A stretch of 34,124 bases of DNA from Actinomycetes bacterium (GCA_029552065.1 JAKPEG010000149.1:1-34124); one strand, 5' to 3'. Positions 1 through 8,481 are shown, counted from the first letter of the stretch. Made by a program: numbers and translations. The notes: generated by a model not told the origin, from the letters alone.

Positions 1-1
1 C

Positions 2-685
2 CGGGTGCTCGTCGTCGACGACGAGCTCAACCTCACCGAACTGCTCTCGATGGCGCTGCGCTACGAGGGGTGGGAGGTGAAGTCGGCCGCCACGGGCATG
101 GCCGCCGTGCGGGCCGCCCGCGAGTTCGAACCCGATGCCGTCGCCCTCGACATGATGCTCCCGGACATGGACGGGCTCGAGGTGCTTCGCCGGATGCGCG
201 AGCATGACGAGCGCATCCCCGTCCTCTTCCTCACCGCCCGCGACGCCGTCGAGGACCGGATCGCCGGGCTCACCGCCGGCGGCGACGACTACGTGACCAA
301 GCCGTTCAGCCTCGAGGAGGTCGTCGCCCGGCTGCGCGCCCTCATGCGCCGCACCGTCCTCGTCGCCGCCGACGAGAGCGACTCGATGCTCGCCGTCGGC
401 GACCTCACCCTCGACGAGGACTCCCACGAGGTCACCCGCGCAGGCTCCCCGATCCAGCTCACCGCGACCGAGTTCGAACTGCTCCGCTATCTCATGCGCA
501 ACCCCAAGCGGGTGCTGTCCAAGGCGCAGATCCTCGACCGGGTGTGGAACTACGACTTCGGCGGCCAGGCCAACGTCGTCGAGCTCTACATCTCCTACCT
601 GCGCAAGAAGATCGACGCGGGCCGCGAGCCGATGATCCACACGATGCGTGGGGTCGGCTATGTCCTCAAGCCCGCCACCGCCTGA
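2..685 (+). CDS. OmpR-family response regulator (5' truncated by window edge)
   Basis: This is the DNA-binding half of a two-component system. The reading frame is open to the first bases of the window, so the true start lies just upstream. A receiver domain comes first: acidic pair in VLVVDDE, phosphoacceptor Asp in ALDMMLPDMDG (about residue 49 counted from the GTG at 5), the LTARD threonine and the TKPF lysine (about 99). A winged-helix output domain follows (LTATEFELLRYLMRNP, then the VVELYISYLRKKID recognition region and the GVGYVL hairpin). This is full OmpR/PhoB architecture. The histidine kinase starts 12 bases after the stop, so the two form an operon, and the glycosyltransferase and GtrA genes downstream are plausible targets. 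The family resembles actinobacterial MprA/TrcR regulators, but I cannot assign an ortholog. Confidence 0.95.
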   Translation, partial: RVLVVDDELNLTELLSMALRYEGWEVKSAATGMAAVRAAREFEPDAVALDMMLPDMDGLEVLRRMREHDERIPVLFLTARDAVEDRIAGLTAGGDDYVTKPFSLEEVVARLRALMRRTVLVAADESDSMLAVGDLTLDEDSHEVTRAGSPIQLTATEFELLRYLMRNPKRVLSKAQILDRVWNYDFGGQANVVELYISYLRKKIDAGREPMIHTMRGVGYVLKPATA

Positions 686-697
686 GGGACCACCGCG

Positions 698-2350
698 ATG
701 ACGAGTATGCCGCCCGCCCCACCTCCCAGCGCGCCCGCCAGCACGGCCGCGAGCCCCGCGGGCACTCTCGAGGTGCCGCCGACCCGCCAGCCCACACCCA
801 CCGGCGACGGCCACGCCCACGAGGTCTTCGTCGAGCGGCCGGCCGAGACCGGCCGGCGGTGGACCCACCCGGGTTCGTGGACGCTGCGGACCAAGATCGT
901 CGCGACGATGCTCGTCCTGTTCACCGCGATGACCCTGGTCATCGCGGCTGCTTCTGTCATCTCCCTCAACCGCTTCCTCGTGGGCCAGCTCGACGACCAG
1001 CTCCGCGCGTCGATCGGACGGTTTGCCAACGGTCCCTCCGGGGGAACGTCGGACGGCGACGACCTGGGCGGTGGCCGGTCCACTGCCGGCCGAGGCCCGG
1101 GTGACGCGGGGCTCGTGGTCATCGTCACCGGCGACGTCGTGAGCTTCCGGGTCACCGGACCCAACGGCGCAGCCGCGACCCTCACCACCGCCCAGTACGC
1201 CCAGCTGCAGTCGGCCGGCGTGAGCACGGACGGCAGGGACGCCAAGGATGTCACGCTCGCCGGCCTGGGCACCTATCGCGTGATGGCCACCAAGGTGGGC
1301 CTCTCCACGGTCTACGTCGGGCTCAGCCGCAGCCCACAGGCCGACACGATCGCCAATGCGCTCCGCACCGCCGTCCTCGTCTCCCTCATCGGCCTGCTCG
1401 CCGTCGGGATCGGCGGCGCCTGGCTCGTCAAGCGCAACCTGCGTCCCCTCACTCGGGTGGCCGAGACGGCCAGCCGGGTCTCCACCCTCCACCTGTCCTC
1501 CGGGGAGGTCGCCCTCGCCGAGCGGGTGCCGGTCGAGGACACCGACCCACGCACCGAGGTCGGCAAGGTCGGCGCCGCGCTCAACGAACTGCTCGACCAC
1601 GTCGACGACGCGCTCACCGCGCGGCACGAGAGCGAACAGCGCGTGCGCCAGTTCGTCGCCGACGCCTCGCACGAACTGCGGACGCCGCTCGCCTCCATCC
1701 GCGGCTATGCCGAACTCACCAAGCGCGAGCGCGAACCGGTCCCCGAGTCGGTCACCCACGCGCTGAGCCGGGTCGAGTCGGAGGCGACCCGGATGTCCTC
1801 GCTCGTCGAGGACCTGCTGCTGCTGGCCCGCCTCGACGCCGGGCGACCGCTCGACCAGGCCGAGGTCGACCTCAGCGAGATGGTCGTGAACGCGGTGAGC
1901 GACGCCCACGCGGCCTCCCCCGCGCACAAGTGGCGGCTGGACCTGCCCGAGGAACCGGTCATCGTCCGCGGCGACGCCGCGCGCCTGCACCAGATCGTGG
2001 CCAACCTCCACGCCAATGCGCGAGTGCACACCCTGCCCGGCACCGTCGTGCTCACGAGCCTGAGCCGCGAGCCCGGCAAGGTCCGCCTCACCGTGCGGGA
2101 CAACGGACCCGGGGTGCCCGCCGAGCTGCAGTCCAAGGTCTTCCAACGCTTCTCCCGGGGCGACACCGCCCGCACCCGGAGCAAGGGCAGCACCGGTCTG
2201 GGGCTGTCCATCGTCGCCGCCGTCGCGAGCGCTCACGGCGGTTCGGTGGAGCTCACGAGTTCCCCCGGCGACACCGCGTTCTCCGTGGTCCTCCCGGCCC
2301 CCGACGACGCGACCTCCGCGCCCGCGTGGGCCGGCCGGGTCGCGACCTGA
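698..2350 (+). CDS. HAMP-containing sensor histidine kinase
   Basis: This is the membrane sensor kinase partner of the upstream OmpR regulator (550 aa). After a Pro/Ala-rich cytoplasmic N-terminus come a first membrane segment (about residues 68-90, IVATMLVLFTAMTLVIAAAS), an extracytoplasmic sensor region of about 130 residues, a second membrane segment (about 222-246), a HAMP linker and a HisKA domain. The phosphorylated histidine is H325 in FVADASHELRTPL. The ATPase domain has the N-box (VANLHANARVHT), DNGPGVP and the glycine-rich STGLGLSIV. The N-box reads NLHANA rather than the usual NLLxNA, a minor change. The ATG at 698 is chosen for its close spacing to the upstream gene. The sensor domain shows no family I recognise, so the ligand is unknown. 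Confidence 0.94.
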   Translation: MTSMPPAPPPSAPASTAASPAGTLEVPPTRQPTPTGDGHAHEVFVERPAETGRRWTHPGSWTLRTKIVATMLVLFTAMTLVIAAASVISLNRFLVGQLDDQLRASIGRFANGPSGGTSDGDDLGGGRSTAGRGPGDAGLVVIVTGDVVSFRVTGPNGAAATLTTAQYAQLQSAGVSTDGRDAKDVTLAGLGTYRVMATKVGLSTVYVGLSRSPQADTIANALRTAVLVSLIGLLAVGIGGAWLVKRNLRPLTRVAETASRVSTLHLSSGEVALAERVPVEDTDPRTEVGKVGAALNELLDHVDDALTARHESEQRVRQFVADASHELRTPLASIRGYAELTKREREPVPESVTHALSRVESEATRMSSLVEDLLLLARLDAGRPLDQAEVDLSEMVVNAVSDAHAASPAHKWRLDLPEEPVIVRGDAARLHQIVANLHANARVHTLPGTVVLTSLSREPGKVRLTVRDNGPGVPAELQSKVFQRFSRGDTARTRSKGSTGLGLSIVAAVASAHGGSVELTSSPGDTAFSVVLPAPDDATSAPAWAGRVAT

Positions 2351-2351
2351 G

Positions 2352-2369
2352 CGACCGGCATACCGGTCG
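2352..2369. repeat. Intergenic 7-bp-stem hairpin CCGG-CATA-CCGG
   Basis: CGACCGG and CCGGTCG flank a CATA loop directly after the kinase stop codon. The loop and its edges form one copy of the CGGCATAC word that is over-represented throughout the window. There is no T-tract, so terminator function is uncertain. The same CCGG-CATA-CCGG layout recurs inside a gene at 7087-7102. Confidence 0.5.
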
Positions 2370-2443
2370 ACCTCCTGCCTTTCATCGAGGCGTCCTGGGC
2401 AACGCACAGCCACCCCACAGGGGCACCCGCGAGGGTCGATGAC

Positions 2444-4495
2444 ATGACCGAGACAACCCTCACGAGAAGCGTGACCGACGACGCGCGCGCGATCCCGTCC
2501 CAGCCGATCGCGGCCCCGGCACAGACCTCCTCGCGAGGGTCGGTGCCCACGTGGCTCACCCGTGTGTGGCGCGGCCCCCAGGACGACCCGCAGTGGGCAC
2601 GCCCGGCACTGCTCGGGCTGCTCCTCGCGACCTCATCCCTCTACTTCTGGAACCTCACCGCGAGCGGCTACGCGAACAGCTTCTACTCGGCCGCGGCGCA
2701 AGCCGGATCGCGGTCGTGGGAGGCCTTCTTCTACGGCAGCTCCGACGCGGCCAACGCCATCACGGTCGACAAGCCGCCGGCCTCCCTCTGGTTCATGGCC
2801 CTGTCCGTGCGGCTGTTCGGGCTGAGCTCGTTCGCCATCCTGCTCCCCCAGGTGCTCATGGGCGTGGCCACCGTCGGAGTGCTCCACGCTACCGTCAAGC
2901 GCCAGTTCGGTGCGGCAGCCGGCCTCGTCGCGGGCGGCATCCTCGCCCTCACGCCGATCGCCGTGCTCATGTTCCGCTTCAACAACCCCGACGCCCTGCT
3001 CACGCTCGCGATGACCCTCGCCGCCTGGGCGACGATGCGCTCGATCGAGCGCACGTCCCCGAAATGGTTCGCCCTCGCCGGGGTCTTCATCGGGCTGGCC
3101 TTCCTCACCAAGACGCTCCAGGCCTTCCTCGTCGTGCCCGGCTTCGCGCTCGCCTATCTCGTCGCGGCCAAGGCGCCCCTGGGGAAGCGGATCTGGCACA
3201 GCATCCTCGGCGGGCTCGCGATCGTCGCGAGCGCCGGCTGGTGGGTGGCCATCGTCGAACTCATGCCCGAGTCGATGCGGCCCTACATCGGCGGCTCGCA
3301 GACCAACTCCTTCCTCGAGCTCACCTTCGGCTACAACGGCCTGGGCCGGATCAACGGCGAGGAGACCGGTTCGGTCGGTGGCGGCGGGAACGCCGGCGGC
3401 AACTGGGGTGCCACCAGCCTGTTGCGGATGTTCAATGCCGACAACGGCGGCCAGATCTCCTGGCTCATGCCGGCCGCCCTCATGCTCCTCGCCATCGGGC
3501 TCGCGCTGCGGATGCGTAAGCCGCGCACCGACGCCCGCCGCGCGGCATACCTCGCGTGGGGTTCGTGGTTCCTCGTCACCACGCTCACGTTCTCGCTCAT
3601 GGCCGGCATCTACCACGCCTACTACACGGTGGCCCTCGCGCCCGCCGTCGCCGCGCTCGTCGCGATGGGTGGCCGTGAGGCCTGGGAGCGGCGTGAGTCG
3701 TTCCTGGGCTGCTTCACGCTCTTCCTCGCGACCGCCGCGACCGGTGTCTGGGGCTTCTTCCTGCTCTCGCGCACCGTGTCGTGGAACGGCTGGCTGCGGG
3801 TCGTCGTCCTGGCCCTCTCGATCACCGCTGCGGTCGGCTTCCTGCTCGTCGGCAGGCTGCACCGCCGCGCCCTGCCCGCCCTCGTCGGGCTCGCGCTCAC
3901 CGCGGGCCTGCTCGGCCCGGCGGCATACAGCCTGCAGACGGTGAGCGTCGGCCACACCGGCTCGATCGTCACGGCCGGCCCGAGCACCGGCGGCACCGGC
4001 GGACCCGGCGGCGGCGGTATGCCGGGTGGGACGCCACCGGGCGCGACCACCGGCACCGCCCAGGGCGGTATGCCGGGTGCCCAGCAGGGTGGCATGGGTG
4101 GGCTGCTCAACGCGAGCACGCCGAGCGCCGCAGTCGTCGCGGCCCTCTCGGCCGACGCCTCGAACTACACGTGGGTGGCCGCGGCCGTGGGATCGCAGAC
4201 CGCGGCGGGGCTGCAGTTGGGCACCGGCCTGCCGGTGATGGCCGTCGGCGGCTTCAACGGTTCGGACCCCAGCCCCACGCTCGCGCAGTTCAAGGCCTAC
4301 GTGGCGGCGGGGAAGATCCACTACTTCGCCGCCGGCGGCGGATTCGGCGGCCAGAACGGCGGCAGCAACGCCTCCTCGCAGATCGCCAGTTGGGTGGCGG
4401 CGAACTTCACCCAGGTGACCCTCGGCGGGTCGACCTTCTACGACCTCACCCAGCCGCTCGCGAGCGGCTCGGCGAGCACGACGGCGACCTCCTGA
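2444..4495 (+). CDS. Family-39/ArnT-like polytopic glycosyltransferase
   Basis: The product is a 683-aa membrane glycosyltransferase of the GT-C fold, expected to use a polyprenyl-phosphate sugar donor on the outer face of the membrane. About ten or more hydrophobic segments are visible from residue 60 to about 490. The first large loop carries NSFYSAAAQAGSRSWEAFF and the conserved D109-KPP motif typical of this actinobacterial group. A Gly/Pro/Met-rich linker (about residues 505-552, with repeated GGMPG) leads to a C-terminal extracytoplasmic domain of about 130 residues (ALSADASNYTWVAAAVGSQ, then LPVMAVGGFNGSDP). The gene lies between the two-component pair and a GtrA gene, a layout that suggests regulated glycosylation of a wall polymer or protein. 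The acceptor is unknown. GGTATGCCGGG words occur in the linker at 4016 and 4067. Confidence 0.9.
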   Translation: MTETTLTRSVTDDARAIPSQPIAAPAQTSSRGSVPTWLTRVWRGPQDDPQWARPALLGLLLATSSLYFWNLTASGYANSFYSAAAQAGSRSWEAFFYGSSDAANAITVDKPPASLWFMALSVRLFGLSSFAILLPQVLMGVATVGVLHATVKRQFGAAAGLVAGGILALTPIAVLMFRFNNPDALLTLAMTLAAWATMRSIERTSPKWFALAGVFIGLAFLTKTLQAFLVVPGFALAYLVAAKAPLGKRIWHSILGGLAIVASAGWWVAIVELMPESMRPYIGGSQTNSFLELTFGYNGLGRINGEETGSVGGGGNAGGNWGATSLLRMFNADNGGQISWLMPAALMLLAIGLALRMRKPRTDARRAAYLAWGSWFLVTTLTFSLMAGIYHAYYTVALAPAVAALVAMGGREAWERRESFLGCFTLFLATAATGVWGFFLLSRTVSWNGWLRVVVLALSITAAVGFLLVGRLHRRALPALVGLALTAGLLGPAAYSLQTVSVGHTGSIVTAGPSTGGTGGPGGGGMPGGTPPGATTGTAQGGMPGAQQGGMGGLLNASTPSAAVVAALSADASNYTWVAAAVGSQTAAGLQLGTGLPVMAVGGFNGSDPSPTLAQFKAYVAAGKIHYFAAGGGFGGQNGGSNASSQIASWVAANFTQVTLGGSTFYDLTQPLASGSASTTATS

Positions 4496-4496
4496 G

Positions 4497-5030
4497 ATGG
4501 CGACGATGATGGCCCTCGAGTCCTCGGCCACGCCGGCCACCATGTCACCCGCAGTGTCCCCCACGGTGTCCCCCACGGTGTCTGACACGGCGTCACCCAC
4601 CCCGGCAGCCGACACCCGTCGGCTGTCCGGGCAGGTCGCCCGGTTCGCCGCGGTGGGGGTGATCGCCACGATCGTGCAGCTCGGCCTCTACGCCGTCCTC
4701 GACCGGACGATGTCCGACCAGTGGGCCAACCTCACCTCGCTGGCGCTCTCGACCGTCGTCAACACCGCCCTCAACCGGCGCTGGACCTTCGCCGTCACCG
4801 GGGCCGGCGCCCTGCGTCAGCAGGCCCAGGCCTTCGGCATCTTCGGACTCACGTGGGGCGCGACGGCCGGCGCATTGTGGCTGCTCGAACTGCTGCGTCC
4901 CGACGCGGGGACCCTCGTCGAGGTCCTCGTCCTCGCGCTCGCCACGGGTACCTCGACGGTGGTGCGGTTCGTGGCGATGCGTCGCTGGATCTTCGCCGCG
5001 CCGGGCCGGGACCGGTCATGCGCCGGCTGA
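4497..5030 (+). CDS. GtrA-family membrane protein
   Basis: This 177-aa protein has four predicted membrane segments (QVARFAAVGVIATIVQLGLY, NLTSLALSTVVNTAL, FGIFGLTWGATAGALWLLEL, VEVLVLALATGTSTVVRFVAM) and the family signature NRRWTF. GtrA-like proteins are thought to move polyprenyl-phosphate-linked sugars across the membrane, supplying the family-39 transferase encoded just upstream. The ATG begins one base after that gene's stop, so the two should be translationally coupled. The first 40 residues are a low-complexity Ser/Thr/Pro stretch built from a 12-base tandem repeat. The real start could be further downstream, but no better ribosome binding site is visible. Confidence 0.88.
   Translation: MATMMALESSATPATMSPAVSPTVSPTVSDTASPTPAADTRRLSGQVARFAAVGVIATIVQLGLYAVLDRTMSDQWANLTSLALSTVVNTALNRRWTFAVTGAGALRQQAQAFGIFGLTWGATAGALWLLELLRPDAGTLVEVLVLALATGTSTVVRFVAMRRWIFAAPGRDRSCAG
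4554..4589 (+). repeat. Three tandem 12-bp units in gtrA 5' end
   Basis: Two exact copies of GTGTCCCCCACG are followed by a degenerate third (GTGTCTGACACG). They encode VSPT-VSPT-VSDT in the N-terminal tail of the GtrA protein. Such a short in-frame repeat could vary in copy number without breaking the frame. Confidence 0.8.
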
Positions 5031-5043
5031 GCCGCAGACGTGA

Positions 5044-5075
5044 CAGGCCCCCGAACCGGTCGGTTCGGGGGCCTG
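5044..5075 (+). terminator. 14-bp perfect hairpin after gtrA gene
   Basis: CAGGCCCCCGAACC pairs perfectly with GGTTCGGGGGCCTG around a GGTC loop, 14 bases after the GtrA stop codon. No T-tract follows, as is common for actinobacterial terminators. It probably also helps to insulate the convergent tRNA gene. Confidence 0.85.
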
Positions 5076-5096
5076 CCGTGTCCGCTGACAACTGGG

Positions 5097-5183
5097 CGGA
5101 GGCGGCGGGATTTGAACCCGCGAGGGGTGTTATCCCCAACCCACTTAGCAGGCGGGCGCACTAGGCCACTATGCGACGCCTCC
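5097..5183 (-). tRNA. tRNA-Ser (anticodon GCU)
   Basis: On the minus strand the gene starts GGAGGCG at 5183 and ends CGCCTCC plus discriminator G at 5097, giving 87 nt and a 7-bp acceptor stem. The anticodon arm is CCCGC-CTGCTAA-GTGGG, so the anticodon is GCU. The T-arm is CGCGGGTTCAAATCCCGC, with GTTCAAATC in the loop. A long variable arm (GGGG-ATAACA-CCCC) makes it a type II tRNA, as expected for serine. The CCA end is not encoded exactly (CCCA follows). Confidence 0.96.
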
Positions 5184-5209
5184 CCACTCACGCGGAGCGG
5201 AGCCGTCAC

Positions 5210-5238
5210 AGGCTATCGGGGCGGCTCAGTCCGACCAA
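5210..5238 (-). promoter_or_regulatory. Probable promoter of tRNA-Ser(GCU)
   Basis: Reading the minus strand, TTGGTC (5238-5233), a 17-base spacer and TAGCCT (5215-5210) match the actinobacterial housekeeping pattern (TTGNNN, TANNNT). Transcription would begin near 5203, about 20 bases before the mature tRNA. Confidence 0.55.
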
Positions 5239-5340
5239 ACGCAGACAACGCGGACGGCGCACCGGACGCCTGATCGCCTTTCCCCGGAGCGGCAGCGACA
5301 ATGGTCCGATGCGGACAGCGTGGGTCGGGGCCGAGGACGG

Positions 5341-6879
5341 ATGAGCCAGAGCATGGAGCCAGTCGCGGCCCGGGGTCTGCTCGCGCGTCGACGGGCAGCC
5401 TCGCGCCGGGCGGCACGGCGATCTGCCGTCCTCACCCTGCTGAGCACTCTCGTGCCCGGAGCGGGGCTCCTGAGGACGCGTTACCACCGGTTCGGGCTTG
5501 TCCTGCTGGCCGTCGTGTTGCTCGCCACCCTGGTGACGGCCGGCCTGCTGCTGTTGCGCGGGCCCTCCGCGTTGCTGCTGCCCGTCGTCCTGGACCCTAA
5601 TGCCCTCCTCGTCGCCGCGCTGGCGGCGGTCGCGGGAGGCATGCTGTGGACCTTCGCGATCATCCTCACCCACCGCGGAACGCTCGATCCGATTCTCGAC
5701 CGTGGGCAGCGCATCGGGCTGCGCGTGCTCACCGCGGTGGCCTGCCTCGCCCTCGTGGTACCTCTGGGCACGGCGGTGCGCTATGCGCTCATCCAGCGCG
5801 GGGTGCTCTCCTCCCTCTTCACCGAACGCCGGACGGCCACGGCGGGCGATTCCCCCGACCGCCCACACGCCGGCCCGGACCCCTGGGAGGGAGTCGAACG
5901 GGTCAACGTCCTGCTGCTGGGCACCGATGCCGATGCCGACCACGTCGGAGTGCGCACCGATTCGATGATCGTCGCGAGCATCGAGCCGCGCACCGGCGAG
6001 GTCCTGCTCTTCGGTCTGCCCCGCAACCTGCAGAACGTGCCCTTCCCGCCCGCCAACCCGCTGGCCAAGCTCTGGCCACGCGGCTACACGTGTGGGAGTG
6101 ACTGCCTGCTCAACGGCGTGTGGACCGAGGCGACCAACCACAAGGAGTTGTTCAAGAACGACCGCAACCCCGGGCTCACGACGACCCGCGGGGTCATCGA
6201 GGAGATCACCGGCCTGCAGATGGACTACACGGTCGTCGTGGGCATCGACGGTTTCCGGATGCTCGTCGATGCGATGGGCGGGGTGGTCGTCCACGTGGCC
6301 GAGGACCTGCCGATCGGCGGGCACCTCGGCGCCGACGGGCGCCTCACCGGGGTGGTCGAGTGGATCCGGCCCGGCATCCAACGCCTCGACGGCTTCCATG
6401 CCTTGTGGTTCGCGCGTTCTCGCTACACCACGGACGACTACAGCCGGATGCGACGACAGCGCTGCGTCATCGGCAGCGTGCTCGACCAACTCGATCCCGG
6501 CATGATCGTCACGGCCTATCCGCAGTTCGCCGCCGCGGCGAGCGACAACGTCGACACCGACATCCCGGTGGCCGACCTGTCGGCCTGGGTCGAACTCGTC
6601 CGGAGGATCCAGGGCGGCCGGATCCGGTCGCTGCCCTTCACCGACCGGAACATCTCCCCGGGCAATCCCGACTTCGCGGCGATCCGTCGGATGATCCGGG
6701 TGGCCGTGCACCCGGAGCTCGCGGCACCCACCGCCACCCCGTCGGCGACGACCCGACCCGGGTCGACGACCAAACCGGGTGCGACCACGCACACGACCCG
6801 CCCCACGACGACATCGGCGCCCACCACCTCGACGCTCAACACGTCGGACTCGTTGGTCGACCTCGCCGACGCCTGCTGA
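5341..6879 (+). CDS. LCP (LytR-CpsA-Psr) family cell-wall polymer ligase
   Basis: The product belongs to the LCP phosphotransferases, which move polyprenyl-linked glycopolymers (teichoic acid, arabinogalactan or capsule type) onto peptidoglycan outside the membrane. It has several hydrophobic segments in the first 150 residues instead of the usual single one. An extracellular LCP domain of about 220 residues follows. Its hallmarks are GVRTDSMIVASIEPRTGEVLL, the LPRN stretch and the arginine-rich ARSRYTTDDYSRMRRQR. The C-terminus is a Thr/Pro-rich tail (TTRPGSTTKPGATTHTTRP), probably wall-spanning or O-glycosylated. I chose the ATG at 5341 (512 aa) over an in-frame GTG at 5320 because GAGGA lies just before it. 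The spacing is short, so the ATG at 5353 is also possible. Confidence 0.9.
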   Translation: MSQSMEPVAARGLLARRRAASRRAARRSAVLTLLSTLVPGAGLLRTRYHRFGLVLLAVVLLATLVTAGLLLLRGPSALLLPVVLDPNALLVAALAAVAGGMLWTFAIILTHRGTLDPILDRGQRIGLRVLTAVACLALVVPLGTAVRYALIQRGVLSSLFTERRTATAGDSPDRPHAGPDPWEGVERVNVLLLGTDADADHVGVRTDSMIVASIEPRTGEVLLFGLPRNLQNVPFPPANPLAKLWPRGYTCGSDCLLNGVWTEATNHKELFKNDRNPGLTTTRGVIEEITGLQMDYTVVVGIDGFRMLVDAMGGVVVHVAEDLPIGGHLGADGRLTGVVEWIRPGIQRLDGFHALWFARSRYTTDDYSRMRRQRCVIGSVLDQLDPGMIVTAYPQFAAAASDNVDTDIPVADLSAWVELVRRIQGGRIRSLPFTDRNISPGNPDFAAIRRMIRVAVHPELAAPTATPSATTRPGSTTKPGATTHTTRPTTTSAPTTSTLNTSDSLVDLADAC

Positions 6880-6907
6880 GGGGGCGCCGACGGCGACCCG
6901 CCACGGC

Positions 6908-7318
6908 TCACCCCACGGCGTATGCCGTGTCGGATCCCTTGACCGGGCTGGTGCCGCGGATGATCCGCACGACGCAGGCCGACCCGCTCGGGACGACGGT
7001 GAGGTCGACGGTCTGCGAGCTCGTCGAAGCCGACCCGTCGGCGTACCACGGGCCGAGCAGCGGGTAGGTCTCCCGCGAACTCGCCGGGCCGGCATACCGG
7101 CCGGAGAACCAGCACCGGTTCTCGAGCGAGAAGTCGTAGGGCACGATCGGGTAGACCCCGCGGAGGGTGACCTGGACGTCGAGCGGTTGGCCACCCAGAG
7201 CCACCCCGATCACCGTGGTCGTCCCCGTCACCGGGGGTCCGGCGTATGCCGCGCCCGACGGCGCCGCGACGACGGCCGCAGCTGCGAGCAGGCCGGCTGC
7301 GAGGCGGAATCGACGCAT
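6908..7318 (-). CDS. Small exported protein of unknown function
   Basis: This encodes 136 aa. A clear Sec signal peptide (MRRFRLAAGLLAAAAVVAAPSG, with AYA-G as the likely cleavage site) is followed by about 108 residues of predicted beta structure. Two cysteines (ENRCWF and GSACVV) could form a disulfide. I recognise no family. AAAGGACC lies 8 bases before the ATG. It is the last gene of the all-secreted operon, 17 bases after the SGNH-like gene, and converges on the LCP gene with a 28-base gap that holds no clean terminator. Confidence 0.75.
   Translation of the reverse strand: MRRFRLAAGLLAAAAVVAAPSGAAYAGPPVTGTTTVIGVALGGQPLDVQVTLRGVYPIVPYDFSLENRCWFSGRYAGPASSRETYPLLGPWYADGSASTSSQTVDLTVVPSGSACVVRIIRGTSPVKGSDTAYAVG
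7087..7102. repeat. Intragenic hairpin GGCCGG-CATA-CCGGCC
   Basis: A 6-bp stem with a CATA loop lies inside the small exported-protein gene. It is the same layout as the hairpin at 2352-2369 and carries one copy of the CGGCATAC word. Confidence 0.45.
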
Positions 7319-7335
7319 GGGATTGGTCCTTTCAT

Positions 7336-8481
7336 TCACTGGCAGTAGTCCGTGCGGGACGGCTCGCCGTAGCCGAGCTTCCACTTCAGCGGCGTGGTGC
7401 CCGGGTCGATCGTGTCGGCCTCCCAGATCGCGTCGGCGATGCATTGGTGGCCGTCGGAGTTCGGGTAGACGCCCATGCCCTTGGTCGTCTGGCTCCATTC
7501 GATGAGGACACCGATGGCCGCGGGCAGGAGGTAGTTGGGCTTGGCGGTGCCGTCGGAGCCCTCGACGAACCATTCCTCCGAACACCCGAAGTTGACCTCG
7601 GGTGAGTCGTGCTGGTGGACCGCGCCGCTCTCCTCCGGGTGCTCGACCTTGGTCTTGATCTGCACCTTCATCGTCATGCAGTGGTCCTCGAACTTGGGGT
7701 TGACGTCGACGAAGACGTAGCGCCAGCCGTTGGGACCGGCCTGGAAGGGCGCGAGGGCGTTCTTCAGCGTGGTGTTGAGCTTGGTGAAGACCCGGTCGAG
7801 CGCGGTGAGTGCCGCTGGCAGCTGCGCCCAGCGAGCCGTGCACGTGGGGATCGTGTCGATGAGCGGCACGCAGAGTTCGACGATCTCGTCGACGACGTCG
7901 CCCGCCCGCGGGTAGGGATTGGGATAGCCGACCACCGCGACGACCAACCCAGGTCGCTGGCTGGCCATGATCTTGTCGGTGGCCAGCAGGGACGTGTAGT
8001 TGCTCGTCATCGACGTCCACACCGAGGAGTTGGCCTCGATCGCCGCCGCGCAGGCCATGGCGCCGGCGAAGTCGTGGTCCTTCACCTTGTCGAAGCAGCT
8101 CTTGATGGCGTTGACGACGGTGGAGTTCTGCTCGCCGAGCTGGATGGTGTGCAGGTCCGGGCGCATGGTGTAGGCCGAGGCCATGCCCCCGCCGGAGATG
8201 AACGACGACGACGTCTGGCCGTTCTTGCCCTGGTTGTAGAGGCACCAACCCGGGGCGACGAGATGGTCCGCCAACAACTGCTCCGGATAGCGGCTCTCGT
8301 TGTCGTTCAACGCGTTTCCGGCGGTGTAGTCGTCACCGCTGGCGACGTAGATCCGGCAGCCGGCGGCCGCCTCGGCGGCGGGGGTGCTCGCGAGCACCCC
8401 CGCACACACGAGGGGGAGGGCCGCCGCCGCCGCGACGCGGGCGGCATACCGGCGGGTATGCCGGGTACTCGCCGTAGTCAC
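7336..8481 (-). CDS. Secreted SGNH/GDSL-fold protein with serine nucleophile replaced
   Basis: This encodes 381 aa with a signal peptide (RRYAARVAAAAALPLVCAGV, cleavage near AEAAA-G). The mature protein looks like an actinobacterial SGNH hydrolase. It has block I VASGDDYTAGN, then YPEQLLADHL, NQGKNGQTSSSF, LHTIQLGEQNS in the place of the usual GxND block, and a C-terminal PNSDGHQCIA with Asp-343 and His-345. The expected GDS serine is Asp-51 (GAC), more than one base away from any serine codon, and the GxND block reads GEQNS. It may therefore be a non-catalytic binding protein. Many cysteines suggest disulfides. I chose the GTG at 8481 for its GGAGGGG site; an in-frame GTG at 8514 overlaps the upstream stop and would add 11 residues ahead of the signal. 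Confidence 0.78.
   Translation of the reverse strand: MTTASTRHTRRYAARVAAAAALPLVCAGVLASTPAAEAAAGCRIYVASGDDYTAGNALNDNESRYPEQLLADHLVAPGWCLYNQGKNGQTSSSFISGGGMASAYTMRPDLHTIQLGEQNSTVVNAIKSCFDKVKDHDFAGAMACAAAIEANSSVWTSMTSNYTSLLATDKIMASQRPGLVVAVVGYPNPYPRAGDVVDEIVELCVPLIDTIPTCTARWAQLPAALTALDRVFTKLNTTLKNALAPFQAGPNGWRYVFVDVNPKFEDHCMTMKVQIKTKVEHPEESGAVHQHDSPEVNFGCSEEWFVEGSDGTAKPNYLLPAAIGVLIEWSQTTKGMGVYPNSDGHQCIADAIWEADTIDPGTTPLKWKLGYGEPSRTDYCQ
8442..8463. repeat. Inverted pair of GGTATGCCG words inside the SGNH-like gene
   Basis: CGGCATACC, a GGCG spacer and GGTATGCCG form a perfect 9-bp stem within the signal-peptide coding region. It is one of three closely spaced inverted pairs of the over-represented word; the others are at 29180-29220 and 32140-32161. 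Confidence 0.7.

Noticed and set aside
2633..4669. 678-codon open frame on minus opposite the glycosyltransferase
   Set aside because: Low-complexity Glu/Gly/Arg translation with no membrane segments or domains; antisense shadow.
5206..7194. 662-codon open frame on minus opposite the LCP gene
   Set aside because: Antisense shadow of LCP; no recognisable domain or start signal.
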